Shown here one piece after another: positions 1 to 9,492 of a stretch of 64,000 nt of DNA. A program made the translations under genes and the position numbers. Position 1 is the stretch's first letter. Each line of letters starts with the position of its first letter. The stretch comes from Colwellia ponticola. Its GTDB lineage: Bacteria > Pseudomonadota > Gammaproteobacteria > Enterobacterales > Alteromonadaceae. Under the pieces are notes generated by a model. That model was given only the letters and a program-made list of their open reading frames with translations. It was not told the origin of the DNA and made no database searches. The stretch spans positions 124,001 through 188,000 of the forward strand of contig NZ_SZVP01000001.1 of the NCBI RefSeq assembly GCF_005885605.1, in the 5' to 3' direction.

Positions 1-1929
1 TTTTCCAGAAGTTTTCGCTTGTGCAAGCTGTGTTTCGGCTTTTGCAATTAAACTCACTAGATCATTATCATTTGTTAACGTTGCAATACCAATGCTAATA
101 CTGACTTTTTCAATAGTATCATTGTCAATAGTAATGAATGTCCATGCATGTTGCTTTACCCCTAAACGAACGCGCTCTGCTATTTCAATGGCTGATGCCA
201 TGTCAGCTCGAGGTAAGCAAACCATAAACACTTTGCCCCCAAAACGACCGAATATATCACTTTTACGCATTATATTAGCGCCCAAGGATGCAATCTCAGC
301 TAAGACTGTATCGCCAATAGAATAACCAAATTTATCGTTAATCTCTTGCAGGTGGCCAACCTCTATTAACAATACACTTAATTGCTCTTGATTTTTTTTT
401 GCTCGTTTAAATGCTTCTTCTGATTTACTCAGTAAGCTGTATCTATTAGCAACGCCGGTGAGGTCATCAATACGTGAGGTAATATTAAGCTTATGCTGAC
501 TTTGCATTAATTTAATCAACACCCAAGAAAAAGATAATACAATTAAAATACTGATAATGATGTATATACGCAGTGCTTTATTTTCTAAGTTCGCTTTAGA
601 TAAACTCGCTTCATAGCGTACCTTTTGGCTCTGTAATATTTTACCTTGCTTATCTGCCTGCTCAGCTTCTAGCTTGAGTCGTACCTGGGTAACAGACAAA
701 CTATCTTCGTTTTCATATAACTTATCTGTTAACGCGATAACACTAGACTGAGTTTGATAAGCTTGTTTATATTTTCCTTGCTGATAAAAAACCTTCGCTT
801 TGAGCTTAATCATTCTGACGTAACGCTGCTTTTTAATTATCGTTGAGGCTGGGTACTTGGTTATTATTTTTTCAACTCGCCCTATACTCATTAGTACTTC
901 ATCATAGCGCCCTAACTCGTATAAAATATTAGCCTCGTTATAGTAATACTGTAGCTGATAATCATATTTTTCAGTCAACTGTAAATGTTTTTTTGCTATC
1001 AATAAATAGCGATAAGCCGCATCAGGGTTACTAGCAGTCTTTTTTAAGTGCGCCCACGCTACGCCCAAATAAACATTAAACATACTCTCGCTTGGCGTAT
1101 CTTGGGTAAACTCAGCAATAATGGTGTTAAAAACAATGATGGCTTGCTGATAATTTTTATTTCGAATGTGGTTGATAGCAATATTATGTAAACTGCTGTG
1201 AGCAGCTAATAACATCCCTGCTTTTTTGAAGTGTAAATACGATTGCTGATAGTAAGCCATAGACTGTTCATCTTGCAGCAAATGAGAATAAACGATACCT
1301 AGCTCAGTATTAGCATTACCTTTGAGCTTTTCATCGTCGGTTTGCTTTGCAATATTATAAGCATCATTGAGCAAGACTAAAGAGCGTTTAAAATCATCGG
1401 TAAGGTAGGCAATAGCACCTAAATTAATAAGCCCTGCGGCAATTTGTATTTTATTGTGCAGTGATTCAGCAACTTCTAAGCCTCTTTTATACTCTTTAGT
1501 TGCTTGAGGAATATCACCTAAACTCTCTAAAGCAAACCCTTTTAAATATAATAACTCGCTAATTAAAATACTTGGACTCACTAGCTTTTTGGCGACACTA
1601 AGACCTTTATTGGCGGTGTTTTTAGCAGCGCGGTAACTATTTTGCTCAATTTTTATTTCGGTCAGTAGTTTAAAATAAACTAAGTTTTGCTCTACGGTTA
1701 ACGTACTCAGTTTATTTTGATAAACGTTGAGTCGCTTAAGAGAGAGTGCTAAATCGCGCTTTTTTAGCTCTTTTACTTGCTCTGCAACTTGATTAAATTG
1801 TCCATGTACTGCTTTTTCTTGTGCACTTTTTTCTTGTGCAGTTATAGGCATAGACAATAACAGCCCAGCAATACTAATAAAAATAGCGACTAACGTAGCC
1901 GCTATTTTTTGAGTAGCGCAGTTAAACAA
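1..1929 (-). CDS. TPR-repeat sensor with degenerate GGDEF domain (3' end outside window)
   Basis: The minus-strand frame is open from about 1929 through position 1, so the C-terminus is missing. I chose the TTG at 1929-1927, which overlaps the parE stop region by 8 bp, because no ATG or GTG lies between the in-frame stop upstream and the signal peptide. The product has a hydrophobic N-terminal signal (…FISIAGLLLSMPITA then QEK), about 400 residues of helical TPR-like repeats, one membrane segment (about 590-540 on the DNA), and a GGDEF-type domain starting IDDLTGVANR. Periplasmic TPRs with a cytoplasmic GGDEF are a known architecture. The signature reads FGGKVF instead of GG(D/E)EF, and the first metal-site Asp is Glu (LLIEVGHLQ), so diguanylate cyclase activity is unlikely. 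It may act as a sensor or c-di-GMP/GTP-binding protein. Confidence 0.8.
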   Translation of the reverse strand, partial: MFNCATQKIAATLVAIFISIAGLLLSMPITAQEKSAQEKAVHGQFNQVAEQVKELKKRDLALSLKRLNVYQNKLSTLTVEQNLVYFKLLTEIKIEQNSYRAAKNTANKGLSVAKKLVSPSILISELLYLKGFALESLGDIPQATKEYKRGLEVAESLHNKIQIAAGLINLGAIAYLTDDFKRSLVLLNDAYNIAKQTDDEKLKGNANTELGIVYSHLLQDEQSMAYYQQSYLHFKKAGMLLAAHSSLHNIAINHIRNKNYQQAIIVFNTIIAEFTQDTPSESMFNVYLGVAWAHLKKTASNPDAAYRYLLIAKKHLQLTEKYDYQLQYYYNEANILYELGRYDEVLMSIGRVEKIITKYPASTIIKKQRYVRMIKLKAKVFYQQGKYKQAYQTQSSVIALTDKLYENEDSLSVTQVRLKLEAEQADKQGKILQSQKVRYEASLSKANLENKALRIYIIISILIVLSFSWVLIKLMQSQHKLNITSRIDDLTGVANRYSLLSKSEEAFKRAKKNQEQLSVLLIEVGHLQEINDKFGYSIGDTVLAEIASLGANIMRKSDIFGRFGGKVFMVCLPRADMASAIEIAERVRLGVKQHAWTFITIDNDTIEKVSISIGIATLTNDNDLVSLIAKAETQLAQAKTSGK

Positions 1930-3808
1930 TCGCCATATCGCCTTTACTTTGTAACCAAATTTTTCTATCTGGGCTTCGTTTTTTAGACAATAACATATCC
2001 ATTAATTCCATTGTTTCACTGTGTTCATCAACGGTTAACTGGACTAACCGGCGCGTATTCGGGTCCATCGTTGTTTCACGCAGTTGTAAGGGATTCATTT
2101 CACCTAGACCTTTAAAGCGTTGTACATTTACCTTACCTCGTTTTTTCTCTGCGGCAATTTTATCTAAAATACTGTCTTTTTCAGCTTCATCTAAGGCGTA
2201 AAATACTTCTTTACCAATATCAATACGATAAAGTGGCGGCATAGCCACATAAACATGCCCAGCTTGTACTAGAGGTAAAAAGTGCTGCATAAATAAGGCA
2301 CATAGCAGTGTCGCTATGTGTAATCCATCGGAATCGGCATCCGCTAAAATACAAATTTTACCGTAACGAAGTTCACTCAAGTCATCATTGTCAGGGTCAA
2401 TGCCTAAGGCGACTGAAATATCATGAACCTCTTGCGAAGCTAAAATTTGCCCAGAGTCTACTTCCCAAGTGTTAAGGATTTTGCCTCTTAGCGGCATGAT
2501 TGCTTGAAACTCTCGATCTCTTGCTTGTTTGGCACTACCGCCAGCAGAATCTCCCTCCACTAAAAACAGTTCGGTGCGAGCTAAATCTTGACTACCACAA
2601 TCGGTTAATTTACCTGGTAAAGCGGGACCTTGGGTGATCTTTTTTCGCACCACTTTTTTACTGGCTCGCATGCGTTTTTGCGCATTGTTAATACAAAACT
2701 CAGCCAGTAACTCTGCTTTATCTGTATGCTCGTTTAACCATAAACTAAACGCATCCTTAACAACACCGGTCACAAAAGCCGCACATTGGCGTGACGATAA
2801 TCGCTCTTTCGTTTGTCCAGCAAATTGTGGATCTTGCATTTTAATTGATAAAATATAACTACATTTATCCCAGATATCATCAGGGGTTAATTTGACGCCT
2901 CGTGGTAGTATATTTCTAAATTCACAAAATTCTCGCATTGATTCAAGTAAGCCTTGACGCATACCATTAACGTGCGTGCCACCAGCGACGGTAGGAATTA
3001 AATTTACGTAGCTTTCACCAATACTGTCACCACCTTCTGGTAACCAGGTAACAGCCCAGTCGGCCGCTTCAAGCTGTGAAGAAAAGCTACCAACAAAAGG
3101 TTCTTCAGGTAATGAAACATAACCTTGTACGGCTTCTTTTAAATAATCGACTAGACCATCTTCATAACACCACTGATACTTTTTATCTTCTATTTTGTCA
3201 TGAAACTTTAAAGTTAAGCCCGGACACAATACCGCTTTGGCTTTAAGTAAATGCGTTAAGTGACGTACTGAAAACTTAGCTGTATCAAAGTAGCTAGCAT
3301 CTGGCCAAAATCTTATGCTGGTACCGGTATTTCGCTTACCGACGGTGCCAGTTTCTCGAAGCTCTTCAACTTTATCTCCATGCTCAAATGCCATTTCAAA
3401 GATTTTACTATCTCTTCTGACACTAACATCAACGCGGGTTGATAACGCATTCACAACCGAAATACCTACTCCATGTAAACCGCCGGAAAACTGATAACTT
3501 TTATTAGAAAATTTACCACCAGCGTGAAGTTTACAAAAAATAAGCTCAATACCCGACACCCCCTCTTCTGGGTGAATGTCGATAGGCATACCTCGACCAT
3601 CATCGGTTATTTCAAGCGACTGGTCTTTATGTAAAACAACGCTAATATTTTGTGCATGACCAGCAAGAGCTTCATCAACTGAGTTGTCAATAACCTCTTG
3701 TCCTAAATGATTAGGCCTGGTGGTGTCGGTATACATGCCTGGACGTCGGCGAACGGGTTCTAAGCCACTGAGTACTTCAATGGAGTCGGAGTTATATTGA
3801 TCAGTCAT
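1922..3808 (-). CDS. parE: DNA topoisomerase IV subunit B
   Basis: ATPase subunit of topoisomerase IV, which decatenates daughter chromosomes together with ParC (not in this window). The 628-residue length is normal for ParE. Visible GHKL ATPase motifs are EVIDNSVDEA (38-47), DDGRGMP (69-75) and GGLHGVG (109-115). The TOPRIM half has EGDSAGG (418-424) and DADSDG (490-495), the metal-binding acidic residues. The ATG overlaps the upstream yqiA stop as ATGA, implying translational coupling. The order parE-yqiA-cpdA-yqiB-nudF matches E. coli. Length and motifs favour ParE over GyrB. Confidence 0.97.
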   Translation of the reverse strand: MTDQYNSDSIEVLSGLEPVRRRPGMYTDTTRPNHLGQEVIDNSVDEALAGHAQNISVVLHKDQSLEITDDGRGMPIDIHPEEGVSGIELIFCKLHAGGKFSNKSYQFSGGLHGVGISVVNALSTRVDVSVRRDSKIFEMAFEHGDKVEELRETGTVGKRNTGTSIRFWPDASYFDTAKFSVRHLTHLLKAKAVLCPGLTLKFHDKIEDKKYQWCYEDGLVDYLKEAVQGYVSLPEEPFVGSFSSQLEAADWAVTWLPEGGDSIGESYVNLIPTVAGGTHVNGMRQGLLESMREFCEFRNILPRGVKLTPDDIWDKCSYILSIKMQDPQFAGQTKERLSSRQCAAFVTGVVKDAFSLWLNEHTDKAELLAEFCINNAQKRMRASKKVVRKKITQGPALPGKLTDCGSQDLARTELFLVEGDSAGGSAKQARDREFQAIMPLRGKILNTWEVDSGQILASQEVHDISVALGIDPDNDDLSELRYGKICILADADSDGLHIATLLCALFMQHFLPLVQAGHVYVAMPPLYRIDIGKEVFYALDEAEKDSILDKIAAEKKRGKVNVQRFKGLGEMNPLQLRETTMDPNTRRLVQLTVDEHSETMELMDMLLSKKRSPDRKIWLQSKGDMAIV

Positions 3809-4488
3809 GGTAAACTCAATGTATTCCCAGTCAAAGGGAGATTAGGTGTTGCTAACGTTATTGATGGCAAGTTAAAAAATTTACTTATATTAGGTAAGCA
3901 TTGTTCAAAATTGATAAAACTATGATCGCCACCTTCTTGTACTATTAATCGACAATGTTGATATTGTTGTACAGCTTGTCGGTAATTTAACACTTCGTCA
4001 CCCGTTTGTACCATGACGAGGTAATTATTTTTTTCACTACCTGTGCTTGTTGGTGCATTTTGTTCAAGCGATTTTAACTGTGCTATATGCCCTTGTGTTA
4101 CTTGAAACACTTCCTTGGTATAAGGATTTACTTGCTCCCCCATATAATCATGCAGGAGTTCGTAGGGCGTTATTGCCGGATTCACTAACACGGCTAAACA
4201 GTTGTATTTTTTAGCAAGGTAACGAGCAAAATACCCCCCTAATGAGGAACCGATTAAGCACCATTGTGTGCTTACTGTGTTTGAACTATTTTTTTCAGTA
4301 GCGGGTACTGTTTCTTGTTCGAGAATTTGTTCTAGCTGAGCAATAGCTTGCATTGGCGTTGTGGCTAATTGCGGGCAGAAAAAGCCAACCTCTGGAAAAT
4401 TTCTGGCTAAATATTTTCGTGTTTGTTCTGCTTTTAAAGACAATGGCGAAGAATTAAAACCATGAATATAAAGAATATTTTTTTTCAT
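3805..4488 (-). CDS. yqiA: YqiA-family esterase (alpha/beta hydrolase)
   Basis: Predicted serine esterase of the YqiA family, whose physiological substrate is not established. The 227 residues include the N-terminal YIHGFNSSP oxyanion-type loop, the nucleophile elbow GSSLGG (80-85, Ser82), an acidic motif TGDEVLNY and the C-terminal histidine motif GGDHSF. These complete a Ser-Asp-His triad. It is somewhat longer than the roughly 190-residue E. coli protein, through an insert near 60-73 and a C-terminal tail. It lies between cpdA and parE as in E. coli and overlaps parE by 4 bp, so it is almost certainly cotranscribed with it. Confidence 0.9.
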   Translation of the reverse strand: MKKNILYIHGFNSSPLSLKAEQTRKYLARNFPEVGFFCPQLATTPMQAIAQLEQILEQETVPATEKNSSNTVSTQWCLIGSSLGGYFARYLAKKYNCLAVLVNPAITPYELLHDYMGEQVNPYTKEVFQVTQGHIAQLKSLEQNAPTSTGSEKNNYLVMVQTGDEVLNYRQAVQQYQHCRLIVQEGGDHSFINFEQCLPNISKFFNLPSITLATPNLPLTGNTLSLP

Positions 4489-4593
4489 TATTTTTTATTA
4501 ACTCTTTTCATTATTTTTTCATGAGTAAGTAATAGTTAACGGCTTAAACAACACAATATAAAGTGGAGAGCAAGTAGCGACGTTACTAAGCGC

Positions 4594-5382
4594 TTATAAA
4601 TACACAACATTCGTTGTTAATTGACCATCAGCGTGCAAATAAAAAAAACGATAAGCTGGACCTTTAGCTAACGCTGCAACACCATCAGCACAGGGGTCAA
4701 ATTGAATTGATGTTGCCGGGCAAGTATATAGAGGTAATGCTACTTTATGGTTTGTTAGCTTTTTAGTTAACAAGCGCTCACCATGAACATGACCACAGGC
4801 AATAGCTTTTATATTATTATAACCATTAAGTACCTGCCAAAAAGCGGCTTTATTTTGCAAGCCGTGTTCATCAATAAAGTAGCCAACATCAATAGGATGA
4901 TGATGCATAACCAGTAGCTGATGCTTCTCTTTTTTTATAGCCGATTGCAATTTTACCAAGGTTTTATCACTGACATAACCTGCTGGCGTTGCACTTTTAC
5001 TGTCAATAAGCTGTACTTGCCAATGCGATAAATTAATTTCTTTATCCGCAACAAAGGGGGCTACAGAAAAGTATTTAGCCAAGAGTTCGGGGTCATCATG
5101 ATTACCTGCTACGTAATAAATAGGTACAGTAATATTGCACTCTTGAACACAGTCAACAAAATTTTGGTACGATTGCTCACTATGATCTTGCGTTAAATCA
5201 CCGGTAAAAACGATAATATCAATACTGGGATTATTGGCAATATTTTGTAAAACCTTTTTAAGGTTTTCATAAACGTTATAACCGTGATGTAAACCTTGTT
5301 GAGATGAAAATAAATGACTGTCGGTAATTTGTGCCAACACGATAGACTTACTTTGCAAAGCACGTGATTGTGTAGAAGTCAT
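4594..5382 (-). CDS. cpdA: 3',5'-cyclic-AMP phosphodiesterase
   Basis: Class III cAMP phosphodiesterase of the metallophosphoesterase fold, expected to hydrolyse cAMP to AMP in the cytoplasm and damp CRP signalling. The two-metal signature is complete: ITDSHLF (D-x-H), FTGDLTQD, AGNHDDP, HHHPIDVG and CGHVHGE, in that order. The 262 residues are slightly shorter than the E. coli enzyme (275). The 105-bp gap to yqiA shows no hairpin I can support, so the genes may share a transcript. Placement in the parE-nudF cluster supports the CpdA name over a generic phosphoesterase. Confidence 0.92.
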   Translation of the reverse strand: MTSTQSRALQSKSIVLAQITDSHLFSSQQGLHHGYNVYENLKKVLQNIANNPSIDIIVFTGDLTQDHSEQSYQNFVDCVQECNITVPIYYVAGNHDDPELLAKYFSVAPFVADKEINLSHWQVQLIDSKSATPAGYVSDKTLVKLQSAIKKEKHQLLVMHHHPIDVGYFIDEHGLQNKAAFWQVLNGYNNIKAIACGHVHGERLLTKKLTNHKVALPLYTCPATSIQFDPCADGVAALAKGPAYRFFYLHADGQLTTNVVYL

Positions 5383-5435
5383 AAGGTGATAATCAAACCA
5401 TTAATAATATAAGTTAACTAAGAAATGAACAAAAA

Positions 5436-5942
5436 CTAGCCATTAAGCTCAACATTGACTTGCCCTAAACGTAAACACAAATGCAGCCATTCATTTAAAA
5501 ATTGATTAATTTGCTGTTTTTCATCTTGCTGATGCATATGACTATTAGGATAATCGTAGCGAGGCTTTACTTGTCTAATATCCTGTGTAGAAAGTACTTC
5601 AGCCATACGAGCATCGTGGTATAAACGAATGGTCATACGTGGTTGTAGTGCGTTGGTGACTGCCCTAGGAATATTTTTCAGCGTGTGGCTTAAACTATCT
5701 TGCTCGAAGCTAATAACCGAGGTATAGCGAGTAACGTCCTGGATGGTGACATTATAATTAAGAAAATCACTGATAAAAAAATGACGGCTCTCCCCCAGCG
5801 CGGTTTTATTAGCTAATACTTTTAGTAACAACATATAATTATTAGCGCACAAAGTCATTAAACTCACTAAATTAGGTCGATAGCTTGCTTGATTGCTTTG
5901 TTTGCTGATATTAACTGATGCTCTATTAGGAAAAAAACTCAT
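5436..5942 (-). CDS. yqiB: DUF1249 family protein YqiB
   Basis: A 168-residue soluble protein of the YqiB/DUF1249 family, with no established biochemical function. Identification rests on position (between nudF and cpdA, as in E. coli) and on the family-like pattern: an N-terminal YRPNLVSLMTLCANNYMLL segment and a C-terminal half with the MTIRLYHDARMAEV motif and a polar QINQFLNEWLHLCL helix. No signal peptide or membrane segment is visible. A 53-bp gap separates it from cpdA. Confidence 0.85.
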   Translation of the reverse strand: MSFFPNRASVNISKQSNQASYRPNLVSLMTLCANNYMLLLKVLANKTALGESRHFFISDFLNYNVTIQDVTRYTSVISFEQDSLSHTLKNIPRAVTNALQPRMTIRLYHDARMAEVLSTQDIRQVKPRYDYPNSHMHQQDEKQQINQFLNEWLHLCLRLGQVNVELNG

Positions 5943-6000
5943 GGATGCCTCTTCATCGCTATATTATTAACGCTCTACTTATTACCAATGCGCACATATT

Positions 6001-6639
6001 TCACAGGTAACGTTGGTAATTTAATGCCAACCATTGTAACCCGATAACAGTAGCCGCGTTAGTAATTTTACCTTGAGTTAATAGCTCAAGTGCTTTAGTG
6101 CGACTAACAAGGTGTAAGAGAATATCTTCATTTTCTTTTGGTAAACCATAAACACTACCTGATTTTACGGTATTACTATCAAAGTGCGCTAAATACAAAT
6201 GAATACGTTCGCTCATACCACCAGGACTAGAAAGATACTCCATAATAGGTACTAAATCATCTTCATTAAGGGTTAAGTCTGCTTCTTCTTTAGCTTCTCG
6301 TATAGCCACTTCAACGGCGGTTTCATTAGCATCAAACATACCCGCAATAAATTCTAATAACCAAGGGCTATCATCGCCTCTTAAGGCTCCTGGTCTAAAT
6401 TGCTCTATCAATAATACTTTATCTAATGTGGGATCGTAAGGCATAACAACCACAGCATCGCCACGCTCAAAGACTTCTCGGGTAAATAATTGGCTTTGTT
6501 TACCTGAGAAAAGTGTATGTTGTAATGAATATTCATTCATTTTAAAAAAGCCCTGATACCTTGTTTTCACTGAGCGTACCGACACATCATGGTTATTGAA
6601 GCTAAACATAGCTAACGATTTATACTTTTTACTTTTCAT
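6001..6639 (-). CDS. nudF: ADP-ribose pyrophosphatase (Nudix hydrolase)
   Basis: Nudix hydrolase expected to split ADP-ribose to AMP and ribose 5-phosphate. The Nudix box is GMFDANE followed by seven residues and REAKEEADL. It keeps the catalytic REx(x)EE core but has Asp where most members have Gly. The family motif SSPGGMSERIHLY downstream is the NudF-type extension. I start at the ATG at 6639, which has a good GAGAGG Shine-Dalgarno six bases upstream, rather than the adjacent TTG at 6642. That gives 212 residues, close to the E. coli length. It is divergent from tolC, as in E. coli. Confidence 0.93.
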   Translation of the reverse strand: MKSKKYKSLAMFSFNNHDVSVRSVKTRYQGFFKMNEYSLQHTLFSGKQSQLFTREVFERGDAVVVMPYDPTLDKVLLIEQFRPGALRGDDSPWLLEFIAGMFDANETAVEVAIREAKEEADLTLNEDDLVPIMEYLSSPGGMSERIHLYLAHFDSNTVKSGSVYGLPKENEDILLHLVSRTKALELLTQGKITNAATVIGLQWLALNYQRYL

Positions 6640-6782
6640 CAAGCCTCTCTTTTTAATAAAAATTTGTTACACTAATAGACAATTATTTTATTTGGTTAAT
6701 TTAAAAATCCCTGTAGGATACGCTACCAGCGTGCCTCATTAAATAGATACTCAGAGTAATACTCTCAAGGAATTCCTTACTC

Positions 6783-8129
6783 ATGAAAAAAACATTCAGT
6801 ACACTAATTATAGCAATAACCACAGCTGTAACTAGCACACATGCCCAAGCAGATGATTTACTTACTGTTTATCAACAAGCACTATTAAACGATCCTGTGG
6901 TTTTAAAGTCACAAGCACAGTTTATGATAGTAAAAGAAGATATCACCCAAGCTCGTTCTGTTTTATTACCTCAACTTAATGCAACGGGTGGTTACTCAGT
7001 AGGTGAGCAAGAATCATACGTAACATTTAACGGTTCAACTATAGATAATGAATTTACCAGTTTAACCTATGGTGCCAACTTAAATATGCAGCTTTACCAT
7101 CATGATAGCTGGTTACGTTTAGGTAACGCCAAAAAAGCGGCGCATCAAAGTGATTTAACTTATCAAGTTGCTAAACAAGACTTAATTACTCGTGTCGCCA
7201 AAGCCTATTTTGATTTACTTAGCACGAAAGACGATCTTGTTTTTGCTACCGCAGAAAAAGAAGCTATTGCCCGTCAACTTGAGCAAACTAAACAACGTTT
7301 TTCGGTAGGATTAACGGCAATTACCGATGTCTATGAAGCACAGGCACAATTTGATAGCGCCGTTACTGAAGAAATTCGTGCTGAAAATGCTATTTTTCAA
7401 GCCGAGGAAGAGTTACGTGTTATTACTAATTCCTATCCTAAAGACATTAGTGTACTAAATACCGAACGTTTTAGTACCAGTACGCCTGTACCAAGTAGCG
7501 CCAATGAATGGCAAGTGACTGCAGAAGCTAAAAACCTAGATTTAATCACCGCGAAAGTAGGCATTGATATTGCCCAAGACAATATCAAAATAGCGCGTGC
7601 TGGTCATTACCCAACGTTAGATTTTGGCGCGAACTACACCGGTAATAACGATGAATCAACCGTCAACAATATTACTACCGACGTCCCTAACTTAAACGGT
7701 TACTCGCTTGGCGTGCAGTTAAGTGTGCCAATTTATTCTGGTGGTGCTATTGAAAGTTCAGTGCGTAAAGCACAAAACAGCTTTGTATTGGCCAGCCAAG
7801 ATTTATCGTTAACGCATCGCAGTGTTGTTCGTACCACACGTAATGCTTACAATACGGTTATTACTGCTATATCAGCTATTAAAGCCTTTGAGCAATCAGT
7901 ATTAAGTGCGCAAAAAGCATTAGAAGCAACTGAAGCGGGCTTTGAAGTAGGTACACGTACTATTGTTGATGTATTAGATAGCACGCGTAATTTATATAAC
8001 GCAAAACGTAACTTATCTTCAACGCGATACTCTTATATTCAAAACGTTTTATTATTAAAACGCGCTGCTGGTACTATCACTGACGAAGATATTAATGCCA
8101 TTAACTCTGGCTTAATGAAAGCGAGTTAA
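6783..8129 (+). CDS. tolC: Outer-membrane efflux channel TolC
   Basis: Trimeric outer-membrane exit duct shared by tripartite efflux pumps and type I secretion. The 448-residue product has a clear signal peptide (MKKTFSTLIIAITTAVTSTHA, cleaved before QADD). It then shows two tandem OEP repeats: DLLTVYQQALLNDPVVLKSQA early, and AEAKNLDLITAKVGIDIAQDN at the start of the second half. The closing pattern GFEVGTRTIVDVLDSTRNLYNAKRN is the typical TolC equatorial/coiled-coil signature. Divergence from nudF and linkage to the parE cluster reproduce the E. coli tolC locus, so I assign tolC itself and not a pump-specific paralogue. Confidence 0.95.
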   Translation: MKKTFSTLIIAITTAVTSTHAQADDLLTVYQQALLNDPVVLKSQAQFMIVKEDITQARSVLLPQLNATGGYSVGEQESYVTFNGSTIDNEFTSLTYGANLNMQLYHHDSWLRLGNAKKAAHQSDLTYQVAKQDLITRVAKAYFDLLSTKDDLVFATAEKEAIARQLEQTKQRFSVGLTAITDVYEAQAQFDSAVTEEIRAENAIFQAEEELRVITNSYPKDISVLNTERFSTSTPVPSSANEWQVTAEAKNLDLITAKVGIDIAQDNIKIARAGHYPTLDFGANYTGNNDESTVNNITTDVPNLNGYSLGVQLSVPIYSGGAIESSVRKAQNSFVLASQDLSLTHRSVVRTTRNAYNTVITAISAIKAFEQSVLSAQKALEATEAGFEVGTRTIVDVLDSTRNLYNAKRNLSSTRYSYIQNVLLLKRAAGTITDEDINAINSGLMKAS

Positions 8130-8178
8130 TCACTTATTAGTACTTATCATCGATTCATGTAGATGGTATTAAATGTAT

Positions 8179-8222
8179 AAAAAAAGTGACCGCTAGCTGA
8201 TAACGCTACTGGTCACTTTTTT
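8179..8222. terminator. Bidirectional intrinsic terminator between tolC and the glycosyltransferase
   Basis: Perfect inverted repeat AAAAAGTGACC (8181-8191) / GGTCACTTTTT (8211-8221) with a 19-nt loop and T-runs on both strands. It serves two convergent genes, tolC (+) and the GT4 gene (-). Confidence 0.85.
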
Positions 8223-8269
8223 ATGTATACTGACTTATTTACATTATTTATCTGTATGACTTATATTGC

Positions 8270-9364
8270 TTACATTAAGCCTCTAAAAAAAGTAACCAGT
8301 TCTTTTGCTTCACGCTCAACTGAATAGTGCGCCAAAACACGCTCGCGACCACTACGACCCATTTGCATAAGCTTTTCTTCATCGGCTAACAACAACGACA
8401 TTTTTTCTGTGACTGCTGCTAAGTCGTTAACCGGTACAACGTAACCGTCCACGCCCTCGCGTACAACTTCTGGCCACGCCCCCGCTTCACTCGCTAATAC
8501 TGCGGCACCACTACTCATGGCTTCTAAAATCGTTAAACCAAAACCTTCGTTTTCACTTAACGCAACCACTAGCGACAAGCTGCTAAATATTTTAGGAATA
8601 TCAGCGAAATTTTGCTCACCAGCAAAAATAATGCGGTCAGTTAAACCTGCTTGTGCAATTTTTAGCTGTAATTCATTAACAAAACTTTCATTACTTGACG
8701 AGATAGAACCAACAACCACGGCAGTGTAGTCAGGTTTATCTTTTAATAGTGCAATGCAAGCTTCAACAAATAAATGTACCCCCTTTTGCTGGCGAACCCG
8801 CCCTAATATAGCAATACCTTGCTTACCTTTGATACTATTTTTAGGCAGTAAATCAAGCGATTGCCATGCTTGGCTTTTATCTGTCGCTGGCAGGTAAATA
8901 TCGGTTTTTACGCCATGATAAATTATTGCATCAGGTTTACGATGTAAATAACTAGCTGAGGCTTTACACATAGCTAATACCGCATCCATTCTATCCGTTA
9001 GCCATAAAGTAAAGCCTGAACGATGACGCTGCGCTGCGCTGCTAAAAACAATTTTTAGTTTTACGCGAAAAATATGCTTCAATATTAACGCTTGGATCAT
9101 TTCATCAACACGACGCGCATGAAAAATTCTAAACTTACCAGAGGCAAGTGGCTTGACACATAAACGTGCAACTTGCCAAAAGCTAATGGATAACGATTCG
9201 TCGGGTAAATGATGCTTACCCATAACGCGTAAATTAATTAACGCTTGTTCGTGCGACAACACCTGTAACATGGTTGAAGTAACACCAGAAAAATTAGAAT
9301 TAGAATTACCAATAATTAATTCGATATCTTGTTCATTGACGCTATTTTTTTCTTTTTGACTCAT
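8270..9364 (-). CDS. GT4 glycosyltransferase, LpcC-like LPS core mannosyltransferase
   Basis: Cytoplasmic GT-B glycosyltransferase of family GT4. The C-terminal nucleotide-sugar domain shows ILGRVRQQKGVHLFVEA and the E-x7-E motif in SENEGFGLTILEAMSSG. The middle stretch FHARRVDEMIQAL…VFSSAAQRHRSG resembles LpcC-type core mannosyltransferases as I remember them, so an LPS-core substrate is an inference. The longer reading begins with TTG at 9376; I prefer the ATG at 9364, giving 364 residues. The neighbouring lipid A acyltransferase, divergently oriented, fits an LPS role. Acceptor and donor sugars cannot be read from the sequence. Confidence 0.8.
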   Translation of the reverse strand: MSQKEKNSVNEQDIELIIGNSNSNFSGVTSTMLQVLSHEQALINLRVMGKHHLPDESLSISFWQVARLCVKPLASGKFRIFHARRVDEMIQALILKHIFRVKLKIVFSSAAQRHRSGFTLWLTDRMDAVLAMCKASASYLHRKPDAIIYHGVKTDIYLPATDKSQAWQSLDLLPKNSIKGKQGIAILGRVRQQKGVHLFVEACIALLKDKPDYTAVVVGSISSSNESFVNELQLKIAQAGLTDRIIFAGEQNFADIPKIFSSLSLVVALSENEGFGLTILEAMSSGAAVLASEAGAWPEVVREGVDGYVVPVNDLAAVTEKMSLLLADEEKLMQMGRSGRERVLAHYSVEREAKELVTFFRGLM

Positions 9365-9492
9365 CACAACCAGCAATTAGTAATATATAAAATAATAGCA
9401 ACCATTCTACGCCAAAGCAGATCATAAGTTAATTGCCTATTTAAAAGTAACTTAGGTATAATCAACCTATATATTTCCTCAGAGAGAACAGT

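Noticed and set aside
92-325. Plus-strand 77-codon frame opposite the GGDEF gene
   Set aside because: It lies antisense to a clearly coding GGDEF region and has no family pattern.
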